The notes: generated from the letters alone by a model not told the origin. Shown: positions 42,609 through 55,126, counted from the stretch's first letter. The stretch is DNA of 64,000 nt from Litsea cubeba (GCA_012931725.1 CM022949.1:70701356-70765355), one strand, 5' to 3'. Translations and numbers: made by a program.

Positions 42609-44009
42609 TCAAGGGTAGTACCGCTTTAAGAACTTACCGTTGATGGGCAACATACATCTGTCACCTTCCATGTTTAGGAGTGCGTATGCGCCGTTGGAGA
42701 AAACCTTGTCGATGACGTAGGGTCCCTACCATTTTGGCTCAAATTCGCCTTTGGACTTATGAGCGAAGACCATTAGTCTTTTTACTACAAGAACCAAGTC
42801 ACACTTTTTGTAGGCGCGTTGCCTGACCTTTTTGTCGAAAGATCCTGCCATGCGTGCCTGGTGAAGTTCAATGCTTTGTCGAGCTTCGAGCCGTCTCTCA
42901 TCGAGATTGTCCAGCTCATGGAGTCGCAATTTGACATTGCTTTCTTGAGTCATGTCATTTTGCAAGGATACCCTCAAGGAAGGAATTTGTACTTTCAAGG
43001 GCATGACAGCTTCGCATCCATAGACCAAGGAGAATGGTGTGCTATGGGTTGGTCCTCGAACGGTGGTTCGATAGGCCCACAAAGCTTCAGACAGTTTCTC
43101 ACTCCAGTCTCTTTTGTGACTAGAGACCATTTTTTTGAGGATTTTGCAGAGTGTCTTGTTGAAAGCTTCTGCTAATCCGTTTGCTGCCGGATTGTATGGA
43201 GTCGAAGGATAGTTTTGGATTTTGTATTTATCGCAGAACCTGTAGAATCGATGATCCCGGAATTGTGTTCCGTTATCATGGACGAATCTTTTGGGTATGC
43301 CGAAACGACAAATGATGCTGGTGCGCAGGAACTGAAGGACTGATGAGGTCTTCATTTCGTTGAACGCAAATGCTTCTAACCACTTGGAGAAATAATCCGT
43401 AGCGGCGAAGATGAAGCGATGACCTTTGCTCGAAGGGGGAGAAATAGGACCTATCATGTCCATACCCCAGGCTTCGAAAGGCCATGAAATCGTTGTAGGA
43501 TGTAGCCATTCTGGAGGCATGTGAATGTAATCTCCAAGAACTTGGCATTGTTGGCAGCGCTTAGGAAATTGCATTGCGTCAGCTACCATGGTAGGTCAGT
43601 AATAACCTAACCTTTTTATCTGATCATAGAGCTTGGGACCAGCCTGATGAGCTCCGCAAAGACCAGCATGAACTTCTTTGAGTGTTTCTTCAGCCTCTTG
43701 TTGTGACAAGCAGCGTAGAAGTACTCCGTTGAAGGATTTCCTGTAAAGGATTTTTGAAGGAATATCCAAATGAAAGCTTGGGGTTCGCCTTTGGATGCTT
43801 ACCCATTCTTTTGGATCTTTAGGTAGGATTCCGAACATAATGTAATCAATGAACGGATCCCTCCAGTCGCCGATTGAAGTTTGAAGGATTGAAATCCGAT
43901 TTCCAACCACTTGGTGGCATTTAGCAACTGCTTGATGTGTGTTAAGAGGAGGAAGGATTCTTCTTTCGCACACTGTGATTTGCATGTTTTCCCCTTCCTG
44001 GATTGCCAT
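42609..44009 (-). pseudogene. Tat integrase, copy H
   Basis: Zinc region HAGLCGAHQAG ... CQQCQVLGD. Core with AATDYFSKWLEAF, FVHDNGTQF and NGLAEAFNKT. C-terminus GKFLKRYYP ending at 42609. A stop near 43590 splits the zinc region, and TAG at about 42727 replaces a tryptophan codon before the C-terminal part. The core itself (42726-43589) is open over 287 codons. Confidence 0.87.
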
Positions 44010-44470
44010 AGATGCGGCAAGTCCAACCAGGGCATCACACGTATGTTTTCACCTCTACGAATGTGGGTGATGTGACAGATGTCAAACTTTTGCAGAAGCG
44101 ATTGTGCTTTGTTGTAGTAAGGCAGCAAATCTGGCTTCCTGACTTCAAATTTCTGATTCATCTGGTTGACAATCAGTTGAGAGTCTCCAAAGACTTCCAG
44201 CATGGTGATACCGGATTCGTTGGCGAGTTCCAATCCTAGGATCAGAGCTTGATATTCAGCTGCATTGTTTGTGCATGGTTCAAGTAGCGAGAAAGCGTGT
44301 GGAATCATGTATTTGTCGGGGCTAACAAAGAGGATGCCAACTCCCGAGATCAGTTGTCATTTTTCATTTATCCTGGTTGCACCGCCAAAGTACATGTCCC
44401 CGGAAGCATTTTGTGAGAAAGTCTCCTCATTGTAGACTGGTTCGTCTGGGAGATCATCTCTGAGTGGAGA
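44010..44470 (-). pseudogene. Second (archaeal-type) RNase H, copy H
   Basis: MIPHAFSLLEPCTNNAAEY, GLELANESG and EVFGDSQLIVNQMNQKFEV. A TGA near 44355 and a frameshift near 44033 break it. Together with the first RNase H it gives the dual-RNase H order typical of the Tat lineage. Confidence 0.8.
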
Positions 44471-44914
44471 ATCTTTAGGCAATGGATGCTTTGCGAGGAA
44501 GTCTGCTAGAGCTTGCCCTTTGACTGCCCTTTGTGGTACATACCTAATATCAGATTGTGACAGAAGGATGGACCATTTTGCCAGTCGAGCATTGAGAGAA
44601 TCTGCCTTTGTGACAAGGACCTTCCAGAGGTTGACCCTCGAGACCAGGTAGACTGTGTTGGAAAGTAAGTAGTGACGCAGCTTTTGTACGGTGGACATCA
44701 CTGCAAGACATTCTTTTTCGACTGGAGAGTAGCGATGCTCTGCACCTACTAGCATGCGGCTGAGGTAATATAGAGCAGCTTCTTTTCTTTGATCGTTTTC
44801 TTGTGCAAGCAGTGCTCCCAAAGAGTGATCAAGGGCTCTTATGTACAAGATGAATGGTTCTCCAGTGGTAGGAGCAGTTAACACTGGAGGTTTTGTCAGG
44901 TATGACTTGATATC
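44471..44914 (-). pseudogene. First RNase H, copy H
   Basis: FILYIRALDHSLGALLAQE, AEHRYSPVEKECLAVM and KGQALADFLAKH. A TAA at about 44912 (CAA in copy X) separates it from RT. The uninterrupted site of the Athila insertion lies at its end. Confidence 0.8.
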
Positions 44915-45765
44915 TTAGAAAGCAGCTTCAGAGTCAGCATCACAGACAAAGTTTACACCTTTTTTCATCAACCGAGAGAATGGATGGCATTTCCATGAAA
45001 GATTGGAGATGAACCATCTGATGTAGGCCAATCTCCCTTGAAGCCCTTTGAGTTCTCTCAAGGTTCTTGGAGAGGGCATTTCTAGAATGGCTTTGACTTT
45101 TATGGGGTCAAGCTCTATTCCAGCTTTCCAAACTAAGAATCCGAGGAACTTACCCGACGAGACGCCGAAGAAGCATTTCAGAGGATTCATTCGCAGTTTG
45201 TGTTTGCGAAGCCGGAGGAAGACTTCTCGAAGGTCTTCGAGATGATCTTCTTTTCTTTTGCTTTTGACGGCGAGGTCATCAACGTAACATTCAACCGTCT
45301 TGTGCTGCATATCTTGGAATATCTTCATCATAGCCCTCTGATATGTTACACCAGCATTTTTCAGACCAAATGGCCTGACAGTGTAGCAATACACGCCAAA
45401 TGGGGTCTGAAAGGATGTATGTTTTTCATCCTTTGGATGCATCTTTATCTGATTGTAGCCAGAGAAACCATCCATGAATGTCATTCGCTCGAATCCACAG
45501 GTATTATCAATCATTACCTCTGGTATGGGGAGTGGAAATTCATCTTCAGGGCATGCGCCATTCAGGTCTCTATAGTCAATACAGACCCTGATCTGTCCGT
45601 TTTTCTTTGTCACGGGGACAATGTTGGCAAACCATTCAGGATGTTGTTCCTCACGGTTGAAGCCGATGCTTTTGAGTTTTTGAACTTCTTGTTCAATTTT
45701 ATCTATCACATCTGGACGGAATCTTCTTTGGCCTTGCTTGACAGGCTTGATGTCTTCTTGAAGAT
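44915..45765 (-). pseudogene. Tat reverse transcriptase, copy H
   Basis: Motifs in order: WFANIVPVTKKNGQIRVC, DYRDLNGACPEDEFPLP, MTFMDGFSGYNQI, TPFGVYCYTVRPFGLKNAG, YVDDLAVKSK (catalytic YVDD at about 45276-45287), KCFFGVSSGKFLGF. The domain is open from 45709 to 44915. A frameshift near 45765 separates it from the upstream linker. It is the only RT left among the Tat copies here. Confidence 0.9.
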
Positions 45766-46434
45766 TGAGTTTTGGACTGCTATTTTGGGGTCTAAACCAG
45801 GCATTTCAGCGTAAGACCATGCAAAGCAATCAACGAACTCACGAAGAAAGGCGATATACTCGGGTAACTCATCATCCTTTATATTCTTGCTTATGAATAT
45901 AGGACGTGGGTTATCTGGTGTTCCCAAGTCTATCTTTTGAACAGGATCTTCTGTTGGAAGGTTCGAAGGTGGTTCCTCCACAATATTTTCGGAGGCTTCC
46001 AGCTCAACGAAACCTTCTGGGGTTTCAAGGGCATTTCTAGACCAAGGTTTTGTTCCTTTCCACGGGTCTTCTTGATCGGGAATTTTCCCAAGGCTTGCTA
46101 TGAGATGATCCCAATCGCCTGTTGAAACTGGGTCGAAGTAGGCTACTTCTTTTGGAGATGAGGGTTCTTCTGGGTCAGAAGACCACACGTCTGTGCCATC
46201 GGACAACTCCTCTTCATTGTCAGAGAAATCGTACCAATTGGATGAGCTTCTTGGATCTTTGTCTGGTGACTCATCAAAGAGATATCCAGGGAGATCGATG
46301 TCTTCATGGACTTGAGATTTTGAGGATTGGTCGGTATATTGACTTTTAAGCCTTTGTGTCAACTGTCTCAGGGGAGTGTCGGGATCATACCCCAATCGTG
46401 TGAAGACTTTTCTACATAGCCGTAGAGTCTCCAA
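45766..46434 (-). pseudogene. Acidic linker between G-patch region and RT, copy H
   Basis: DFSDNEEELSDGTDVW, WDHLIASLGKIPDQE and PIFISKNIKDDELPEYIAF. The last resembles the segment that precedes RT in Tat pol (EYIAFLREFVDCFAWSY). Shifted relative to both neighbours. Confidence 0.65.
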
Positions 46435-47791
46435 TCTTCCAGCTGGCTTTTGGTCAAGACGGGCCCCAATGGCGTGAGAATACCGCGTCCTTCTCCCAAA
46501 CCGACTGGGTTTTGAGCGTCATAGCCCATTTTCTTTATAATAGCTTGTGCCACAGAACTATATAAGGATAGTTGAGGCATACCTTCATTTTGGAAAGGTT
46601 CAAGCATTGAGTTTGATGAAGAAGCATCCGATCTATGGAAGAAGATTGGCTTTTCCTTTGCTGAAGTTGCTGGAACAACGAAGGAAGCTGACGTAGGATC
46701 TTCTATGTCAGAAGTTGTCTCCATTGGAGTAAGAGCAGGCCGAACTTGCTGAGTGTCAGCTTGGCTTGACGATGTGTCGTCTTCTGGCTCTGAATCCAAA
46801 TCCGTGTCTTGCATGATAGACACGAAAGAGACAATAAATTTGCCCCCAGGCTTTTGCTTTGCCTTCTTCACTTTAGTTGTGATGACCAAAGGCTTTGAAG
46901 GTTTGAGGGAGATGACGAATGGAGTTTGAATGCTCTCTTCGGATTTACCGGATGGTTTATTTTCTTTCGATGATTGTTGAGGAGCCTTGCCTTTATCTTT
47001 CTGGAGATTTTCGGCAAAGGGTGCTGTGTGCTTCTCCTCTTCTTCTTTTTCACCTTCATACATTTGTGAGTCTGCAAAGTGGACTTCTTTACCTTTGAAG
47101 GGTTTTCTGTCCGTAAAGACTCGATGTATCATGCCGTCGTCGCCAACAAACTTGATGCATTGATGTAAAGTTGAAGGGACAACACCATTCTCGTGGATCC
47201 AAGGGCGTCCGAGAAGGATGTTGCAGCATGAAGGGGTTTTTATTGCATACACTGTGACCTTTGAGATATGATCACCAATCTGCAACTTGAACCTGATTTT
47301 GCCGATAGGCCTTTGAGTACTCCCATCGTATCCAAAGATAAATACAGATGTGTGGCTCAGCTGCTGGGTGGGATGCCGAACTCTTCGAGAGCCGAAGTGG
47401 AGATGAGGTTGAGTGCAGAACCTGGGTCGATCTGAACTCTGTGCATAGGCATTTCCTTGATGTACCTTGTGAAGTACAGGGGTCGGTTATGCCTTGTTTC
47501 GCCAAGTAGGAGGTCGTCCTTTGTGAAGGCGATGGTTGCATTGGCTATTTTTTTAACCGAGAGGCATTCAATGCATGATCCCTCAGTTTTCTTCTTTTCT
47601 CCCTTTGAGGAGGCTTCTGAGTTTTTGACCCGGTAATCCGTTTCAATTTGGAGGACTTGCGGGGCATGTTTGTCAACATCCTCATTCAGCTTTTGTAATT
47701 CTGAAATGAGAATATCATGAGTGTGCGGAGACATTCGCAATAAATCTAGGATGTGCAGACGTGCAGGTATGTGCTTGAAGTGTTCAATCAA
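46368..47791 (-). pseudogene. Tat aspartic protease with G-patch motif, copy H
   Basis: Protease core VQIDPGSALNLISTSALEE, then NILLGRPWIHENGVVPS. After a Lys/Ser-rich stretch comes AQAIIKKMGYDAQNPVGLGE (46476-46545), which matches the G-patch pattern (hydrophobic helix, MGY, G-x-GLG). G-patch motifs bind RNA or activate helicases; betaretroviruses also carry one after their protease. Frameshifts near 47360 and 46405. Confidence 0.75.
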
Positions 47792-48721
47792 GTCATACTT
47801 GAAACCCTCCTTAGGGCCTGCATGTTCATCATTGTTGCCACTAGGGGCGCTTACAACATCTTTTCCCGAAGGATTTACATATGTAAAGGAAGATTGGTTG
47901 TAATTTTTATGGTAGTCCCGGCCAGAGCGGGTGCCTCTACCAACTTCGAGAGCTTCTTGAGAAGGGTCTTCGTTTGGAAGATTGTCTTTAGGATCAAGAG
48001 GCTGTCATTTTTCATTTGCTGAGGATGTATCTGCAGTAGAGTTGCCATCCTCAGTGATTGTGTTGCACGGAGCATTTTCTGGGAACAAGTCCTGAACAGC
48101 ATCCAGCAACCTTTTTTCTTCGTTGACCAATTAATCGTCCTAAGCATCAATAGCTGGGAATTCTTCAGTCAGGAAGGGTGTGAACTTTGAAGTCACAGTC
48201 TCAGGAGAAGAAACCTGAGAGGGTGTCATCTCCGTGAAAGTCACGTGAGATGAGGTGGCTCCAGAAGATACATTGCTAGGCGTCGCCGGAGTGTAAGTGC
48301 TCTCATCAGACGATGCTTCGGAAGAGTTATAATCCCGAATTATCACATTACAGGAAGCTCGAACAGGAGACGTTGCCTGATCGGAGTCAGACTCATCCTC
48401 GGATGTAAGAGGATCGTCTATCCAGCAATTTTCTCCATTTTCAGGAGTTAAGGGAGGATGTACCTGATGGTCTTCAGGGACTTCAGGGTCTGGATTCCGA
48501 GGAGGCTCGTTGACGCGGTCTTGCTCTTGTTCTAGAGCGAGACGCTGCAAGATCCTTGTATATTCTTCAAGATCAGGCATAGGAGCCAAATCTTCTTCTT
48601 CTTCAACTATTTGTGGCTCAACATAGTTGATTTCCACTGGAGCAATGAGGGGTGCTGGGTCAGCAACATTTTCTTGTACAACCTCTTGGTCTTCTTCATC
48701 ATCAGAATAGGATCCTTGTGG
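47792..48721 (-). pseudogene. Acidic linker after gag stop, copy H
   Basis: In frame with gag beyond the UAG at 48722: PQGSYSDDEEDQEVV, then DLAPMPDLEEYTRILQRL and a Ser/Thr/Glu-rich stretch to about 48140, where stops begin. No catalytic motif. A stop and frameshifts separate it from the protease. Confidence 0.65.
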
Positions 48722-50435
48722 CTATAGGGGGTTATACCAGATTACTGGCATAAGATGATTCTCAGGAACCCATTCTTCATCGGAGAGATATTCTCCTGTT
48801 TCAAGGGACTCCTCCCACTCGTCTGTGTAGTTGGATTCGAATCAATCATCGGTGTTGCTGGACTCGTATCCATCAATGGAGAATCCAACTACCGAATTGC
48901 AAGAGTATGATGCCTCCTCCGTGGCTTCTTTGAATTGAGGTGGCATGAAATCCCTGAGAGTGAATTTCCTTACCCCCTTTGAAGTCTCTGGAAGGGACGT
49001 TTTTGTTGCCTCCAGTGAGGCGGTAGTGGAAGCCTCTGCCTTTTCTTTGACTTCTTGTTTTGGCTGGGTCTTCTCTTGCCGTTTGAGCTTGAGGAGATGT
49101 TTCCTAGCCTGCCTTCACTGTTGAGCTGTAGGCTTTGTTTTCATGACCTCCTAATTTTCATCTTCCAGGAGATCGGGATGTACCCATATGGGTTGTCCGT
49201 CTGGTGTCGGGTAAGGAACCAGTTCCTCGGACGATTGGATTGAGTTTATCACCTTGAAGGAAGTAGTGATCTTCTTCTTCGGTGATTTTGATGTTTGTCC
49301 ACATGTCACCATGTTGACAGAGGCAGACCCATAGTTTTTGTCAAAGGTGATGACTCCGTTTTTCCACATCTCGTTTATTTTCTCTCTCACAACGAAGCAT
49401 TGATTGAGAGGATGCGAGATCATCTGATGGTTTTTATAGTATCGAGGATCGTTGGTTTTGCCAACATCGCTCGGTCTTTTTGGTTCAGGTAAGGTGAGCA
49501 TGCCATTTGCCACAAGAGCCCCAAAGATTTCACCAACATCTTCATCAAACGGGTATTTCTTCTTTACTCGTTCTTTGAAGGCATCTGAGAGTTCAGGTCT
49601 CTTACCAACAGCTTTGTTTTCAGCATTCTTTGGTGGCTGAGGAGCTGACTTGGTCTGCACATTGAGGACCTCTTTTTTCTTTGATTTGTTGCCGATGATC
49701 ATGGACCGGATTCTAGCTCTCATGTTGTTTTGGCAGATGTCGACTAGCGACGCTTGTGGCAATACATCAGAGCATTTGTATGCCATTGCTTTCCGCTTAT
49801 GAATGAAGTCATATGTTGACTCATTCTCCCCCTGTTTTAGGCTGCACAGCTGAGCCATAGTAGCGGGATGATCCTCACCTTTGAAGTGAGTCAGAAGCGT
49901 GTCTCTAGCATGGTCCAGTTTTGGATGGAGTCCTCCGGCAGAGTGGAGTACCAATCGAAGGCCGTACCTTTTAGGGTACTTGCAAAGAGGCAGATCTTGA
50001 GTGCATCTTGATCCGCGATAGCTCCTGTCAGGATCTTGAAGTGGATGACGTGCTGTCTGGCTGATCCTTTCCCCGATATGTTTGGAGAGTAGGATGCTTG
50101 AATTTTGTGGGGAACGGGACCGAGTCCATCCATAAGGGATATGGTGGCTTGATCCCATGCTCCTTGAGTATATCCTCTTCTTTTGCTTTGGCGAGGATAC
50201 TGTCTACGTCCTTTTTGGTAAGGGCGCGTGACTCATTTTCTTCTCCATTTACCTCATCATCTTGATGATTCGGAGGAGGTTCATTGTTCGCCTGATTTTG
50301 GAAGGCGAGGAGAAGGTTTTCCATCAGAGTTTCAATCCTCTGCTGGCCTTGTTCTAACTGCTGGATGCGGGTGATCGCATCATCTTGAGGTGGATTGCGG
50401 GGTGGTGGCTCAGAATTTGTAGCCAAGACGTTCAT
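48722..50435 (-). pseudogene. Tat gag, copy H
   Basis: MNVLATNSEPPPRNPPQDD at the start, gag core DALKICLFASTLKGTAFDWY and ESTYDFIHKRKAMAYKC, and HQMISHPLNQCFVVREKI. Single-base changes near 50080 and 49893 and a missing segment near 49683 (present in X at 26661-26781) break it. It ends with UAG at 48722-48724, identical in place to copy X. Confidence 0.82.
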
Positions 50436-50438
50436 CCT

Positions 50439-51545
50439 TCATGATTCGAACGAAGAAACTGTCCTGGTGACTGAGCTGGGGCTCATTCTTTTTGAAGAAG
50501 AGCTTGAGGAAGGATCACTCTGCCGTCCTTTGCTTAAAGGAGCAGGGGATTCTTCTGAATGTCTTCTTGTCCTGGAGACGCTGCGGGTCACCGGGCGTCG
50601 GACATTCATTTTTGTTGCTGATTTTTGACGTCTTTTGGTTTTTCCAACCATATGGACGGCAAAAACTTCGTTGGGTCTTTCTTTTTCTACCCATTTGGGA
50701 GAGACTTGAAGTGTAGGAGGCTGGGTCCTTTGCTTCTCTAGTCTCTTTTGCCGATACGACGCGCGTCGGCGTATACGACGAGCAATTTGAGCTTCGGTCA
50801 GCTTTGGCTGGGCTTTGACGATGAAGGATGTGCTCCTTCGGGCGCAGCAGCCGAGCCTGTCTTCTTTGTAGCTGGGCAAGGACAGGATGCGAACCCAGTC
50901 CTTCGCCTGTTGCACCGAAGCTTTGAATTTTTGGAGTTCGGCCCCTGTAGAGATGAAGGGTCGAACTGCAGGTTTGTAGGCCTTAGCAGGTGCTTGCGGA
51001 GGACTTGTGATGGATGACTTGATTTTGGGCTTGTAGGAACAAGCCGGCTCATGCTGGGTTGACTTGAGAGTCAGATTGGAGATGGGTCTCTCCTCTTTCA
51101 TGTAGGCAAGAGGGTAGAACTGGTTCTCCTTGAGTGAGGCCAGGAATGCTGGCTTGGTGGATGTTTGGGACCTTCTTTGTTTTGGTGAAGGTCTTGGGGA
51201 CCAAGTCTTGGGATTGACCTGGTCATTTGAGGGTTGAGGCTTTATGGGGCTGCCACGGGCTTCGGGCCTTCTGTTGCTCGCCTTTGGTGTCACGGTAGTG
51301 ACACGTTGAGAGGCGAGTTTCTGCTTCTTCGAAGGAGCAGCTTGTTCCTCAGGAAGTGGGAATGGTCCCAACGTCCCAAAGACGGTAGTCCGGGGAGTCA
51401 AGGTCGACCCGGAGTTCAAAGAGTTGCCGAGGGAGTTGACGCTTCGGCAGCTGATGGGGCGCTTGTAGGTGCACGTAGTTTGCTTCTGTTGAAGCATAAG
51501 TTGGTGCTTGTTCTCGTCGAAGGTAATGCTTAGTGAAGCTGCCAT
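50439..51545 (-). CDS. Basic 5' ORF preceding Tat gag (368 aa), copy H
   Basis: Open from MAASLSITFDENKH to SSFES. Arg/Lys/Ser/Pro-rich with basic clusters (RRIRRRASYRQKRLEKQR; KTKRRQK). The stop is TGA where copy X reads CGA into gag, so the ancestral protein was a gag precursor with this ~370-residue extension. No known domain was recognised. The basic composition suggests nucleic-acid binding, which is inference only. Confidence 0.65.
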   Translation of the reverse strand: MAASLSITFDENKHQLMLQQKQTTCTYKRPISCRSVNSLGNSLNSGSTLTPRTTVFGTLGPFPLPEEQAAPSKKQKLASQRVTTVTPKASNRRPEARGSPIKPQPSNDQVNPKTWSPRPSPKQRRSQTSTKPAFLASLKENQFYPLAYMKEERPISNLTLKSTQHEPACSYKPKIKSSITSPPQAPAKAYKPAVRPFISTGAELQKFKASVQQAKDWVRILSLPSYKEDRLGCCARRSTSFIVKAQPKLTEAQIARRIRRRASYRQKRLEKQRTQPPTLQVSPKWVEKERPNEVFAVHMVGKTKRRQKSATKMNVRRPVTRSVSRTRRHSEESPAPLSKGRQSDPSSSSSSKRMSPSSVTRTVSSFES

Positions 51546-52375
51546 TGTTAGTTTTCAAAAAGTTTCTGAAACAAGACCACATCCATTAGTAATCACAAGA
51601 ATATAATGATCATAAATGGGAAGTTCTATGGTTTTGTCTTTTCAAATTGCTTGAGGGAGATGACCCAAGCAATATGAAGAAGGCAGAAAGCCATAGAGTG
51701 TACAATTGTTCTGATCGCAGGTATGGTAAGCCCAGAATGAGCGTCCCATTGACTGCTAGAAGCAATTGTGAACTTAAATTCGACTTATCGAGAAGCAGAG
51801 CTTGCTCGAGGTAAGAAGAATATAAAGTTGGAGTTACAAATGTGCCGGTCGCGAATACAGTAGACCCTGAGAGGGCGTACTAGTACCGCTAGACAGAAAT
51901 GTTTAGAGACCACATCCATGAGATGAGATTCCCTGTTTTGAAAGGTCAAGATTGGATTCATCAAAGAGAGCAGATGGTATTCCAATCCAAATACGGTCTC
52001 AGCGATTTCCGCGAGCGCCAATATTTAGAAGGAAATGAACCATGATTTCTCGGATCTGAATCCAAAAATAACGAGTTTTTTTTGAAAGGCCAATATCGGG
52101 TTCATAAGAGAGCAAAAGGTACTCCAATCTGAACACAGGCTCAGTGATTTCCGCGAGCGCCAGTGCTCAGAAAGGAGAAAGCCAAGATTTCTCCATCCAA
52201 TCTAAACCCAAAATGACGGAAGTTTTTTTATTTTTTTTGAAAATTTAAAAAAAAAATCTTTTATTTATTTATTTATTTATTTTTATATTTTTTAAGATTT
52301 TTTTTTGAAAATTTTTATTTTTTATTTTTTATTTTAAAAATTTTATTTTTGAAAAATTTTTATTTAAAAGACGAG

Positions 52376-52585
52376 AGAGTACACATAGGCCTCCTAACCC
52401 GACCTTATGAAATCTCGATTGATAGAATTGCCCCCAGGTAAGGGTAGGATTACTTAATGAACCCGTTCGGAGGACCCTTGCCTAGAACAGTCAAGCTGTC
52501 TCCACACTCAGGACAATGCTTTTATTGAATCAACCATGATCAAAGAACGCAGTTGGTTTAACCTTAGTGGTCTATGTCTTTTTTT
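52376..52585 (-). other. Leader block shared between Tat and Athila elements, complete Tat copy
   Basis: Colinear with 20549-20764. The X copy (29470-29605) has lost the middle and repeats GAGAGTACACATAGGCC at the deletion joint. Confidence 0.7.
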
Positions 52586-52607
52586 TTGTTTTTATATATA
52601 TATTTTA

Positions 52608-53065
52608 GATCTTTAATGAACTCATCGAAGAGAAACGATGGCCCAAAACCTTAGTCGAACAGGCTCAACATTTCTGCAAGCACGATGAACGATAGGAAAG
52701 GATCAAGGTTTCTCAATTTTGAATCCAAAATGAAAAATCTGATTTTTTGTTTTTTTTTTTCTAGATCTTTAATGAACTCATCGAAGAGAAACGATGACCC
52801 AAAACCTTAGTCGAACATGCTCAACATTTCTGCAAGCACGATGAACGATAGGAAAGGATCAAGGTTTCTCAATTTTGAATCCAAAATGAAAAATCTGATT
52901 TTTTGTTTTTTTTTTCTAGATCTTTAATGAACTCATCGAAGAGAAACGATGGCCCAAAACCTTAGTCGAACAGGCTCAACATTTCTGCAAGCACGATGAA
53001 CGATAGGAAAGGATCAAAGATTCTCAATTTTGAATCCAAAATGAAAAATCTGATTTTTTTTGTTG
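52608..53065. repeat. Three ~155-bp tandem repeats in Tat leader, copy H
   Basis: Units at 52608, 52763 and 52917, nearly identical, separated by T-runs. Confidence 0.87.
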
Positions 53066-53285
53066 AAAAGAGAAAAAGTGGAAATAAATTCAAATAATTA
53101 GAAATTTCCAAAAAAAATCTCATCTCAATTTTTTTAGATGCGGAATCCAACATAGACCACCAATTAGAAAGTAGCCAAGGAATCAAGAAAAGAAGTATAA
53201 GCATAGAGCAATAGATATGATATGCAAATATTTCATTTCTAGCATCGTGTTCTCAAATGAACAGGTCCCACCGGGTGTGCTAGCT

Positions 53286-54069
53286 TGATGGACTAGCGCA
53301 TTCTGCCCAGTTCTACCGAGGTCGGCGTACGTGGGAGTCAGTTTGGGTCCGCCCCTTTCGTAACCGGGGGGCAGAGGCGTGCATCATCATTTCTTTTGTG
53401 TGGGTGTGCCAGATTTTCTATTTTACTTGGAATTGCAAGTGGTGATTCGGAGATCAACCTTCGCAAGTAAAAAGGAAATCAACTTCTTTCAAGTTTTCCA
53501 TTGCACACATATTTAAGAAAAGAGACATTTTCTTGATTTGCCGTGAAAGGCGATTTTTTTGGCATTTATAGCCGATTTTGGCATTTATAGCCGATTTTGG
53601 CGTTTATAGCCGATTTACAATTCTTATCAATAATGAAAGACAAGAGTTGTGATTTTTGTCTCTTTTGAAAAAATACAAACTACAATGAAAAGCAAGAAAA
53701 TGAGGATCTAACTTCTCAGGAGATTGTGGGGGATCCGTTCAGATTGACGGTCGCAAGCCATATGTGGACTTCGCCATCATCCATGCAGATGAGAACAGAG
53801 GATGCTATTGATTTGCTTGGCTTGGCTATAACCTCAGGTTTTTAGAGGACAAGACCAAAAGGAGGTCCTACGTCCAATAAAAAATCAAGTAGACTGGCTG
53901 AAAAGCCACGTCTAAGCCATTGGAGGCAGAAGGAGAAGGCAAGTGCCTTGAGGGGGGATACCCCCCAAGGGACTTTTGTCACCTTGTAGCGGTGGTTGGT
54001 GTAGAACTTCCGCAGAGTTTTCTCTTTTTCTTTCTCTGGATTTCTGTGCTTTTTTCTGATCTGGGATCT
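53286..54069 (-). repeat. Tat 5' LTR of element H (LTR3), U5/R part
   Basis: Starts TGATGGACT on the plus strand and is interrupted at 54069 by a copia element. It continues at 60181. Three mini-hairpin units at 53561-53612. Confidence 0.88.
54065..54069. repeat. Target-site duplication GATCT of the second copia element
   Basis: GATCT at 54065-54069 and 60176-60180. LTR1 reads GGGATCTGTCTTC across the empty site. Confidence 0.94.
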
Positions 54070-55126
54070 TGTTAGATATCGCGATAACTGAGAGGGGGGG
54101 GGGGGGGGGTGAATCAGTGATCCCTTAAAAACAGGTCCAATTTAACAACAAAAGCAAATCAAATCACATAAGGACACCAGTTTTAACGTGGTTCACCAAA
54201 AGGCTACGTCCACGGTTCAAAGACTGTCCGAACACCGATCCGGAACCGGTCTGAATCTATTTAGTCGCACCAACGACAAAGAGCACCAACCCTTAAGTTT
54301 CAGATAGCACCAACTATCTAGGAAGCACCTACCCCCTTTACAATTTATCTGCACCAACAGATAGGATCACCAAACCCCTAACACCAAGCACCAACTTGAT
54401 GTTCTACATAATTAAAGTAGAGAACTTTTCTACAGCCTTCCCCTCTACAATCTCTCTCTCTCAATCCCTTACAAATTGAAATTTAAAGCATAAAAAGAGA
54501 GACACTTATCTATGGACGAATCACCATCTACATGAGCATATTTTCATCCAACTTGCTGTAGAAACTTGCAGCACAGTAGCACACAGCAGCACCTTCTTCT
54601 CCAATCACTCTTCTCTCCAAAACCCTCTCTTTTGTTCGCTTTTCTCTTCTCTACTCTTGAAAATGAACTTAGCAAGCCTTTATATAGGTTATGGTAACCC
54701 TAAAGAGTGTTCAAATTAGGCTAGAATTCGTTTAGAAAGAGTCCCAAACGAAATACATAAGTTTCCTGAATTTTCGTGCAAAACTTTTATTGCTGCGCAA
54801 TTCTGGTTTCTCGTGCTCGGATGACCGCGTGGGGTCCTCGGTCGACCGGCGACACACTGTGGCAACAAAATAACTGGGAGCTAACTGGGACTGTCTTCTG
54901 CAGATTTCTCTTGCCCGGTCGACCGCGTGGGGTCCTCGATCGACCGGCCACACTGCTTCAGGAATTCTGATTTCCTGTACTGTTTCAGCTCTGTTTTCTC
55001 TTTGAAGCTCTATCAACACCACACTTGTGACATTGTGTTGACAATAATTCCAACACAAAATGATACTTGAGATACTAAACACTTCAATGCTTCATAAGAC
55101 TTCTCAAGGCATCTCAAATTCCAACA
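54070..55126 (-). repeat. 3' LTR of the older copia element
   Basis: 1057 bp. On the plus strand begins TGTTAGATATCGCGATAACTG with a long G-run and ends CAAATTCCAACA. TATA box (inverted) at 54679-54686. One palindrome is degraded to CGGATGACCG. Confidence 0.93.

Larger units (their letters stand above)
51546..53285. other. Tat 5' leader, copy H
   Basis: Two ~140-bp repeats (51945-52215), A/T-rich runs, the leader block shared with Athila (52376-52585, here complete), three ~155-bp repeats (52608-53065) and a conserved 26-bp stretch next to the LTR (53260-53285). No convincing primer site was recognised. Confidence 0.7.

Noticed and set aside
42700..48700. Plus-strand frames across Tat pol copy H as host genes
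   Set aside because: Each mirrors a recognised pol or gag segment on the minus strand and is low in protein-like features.
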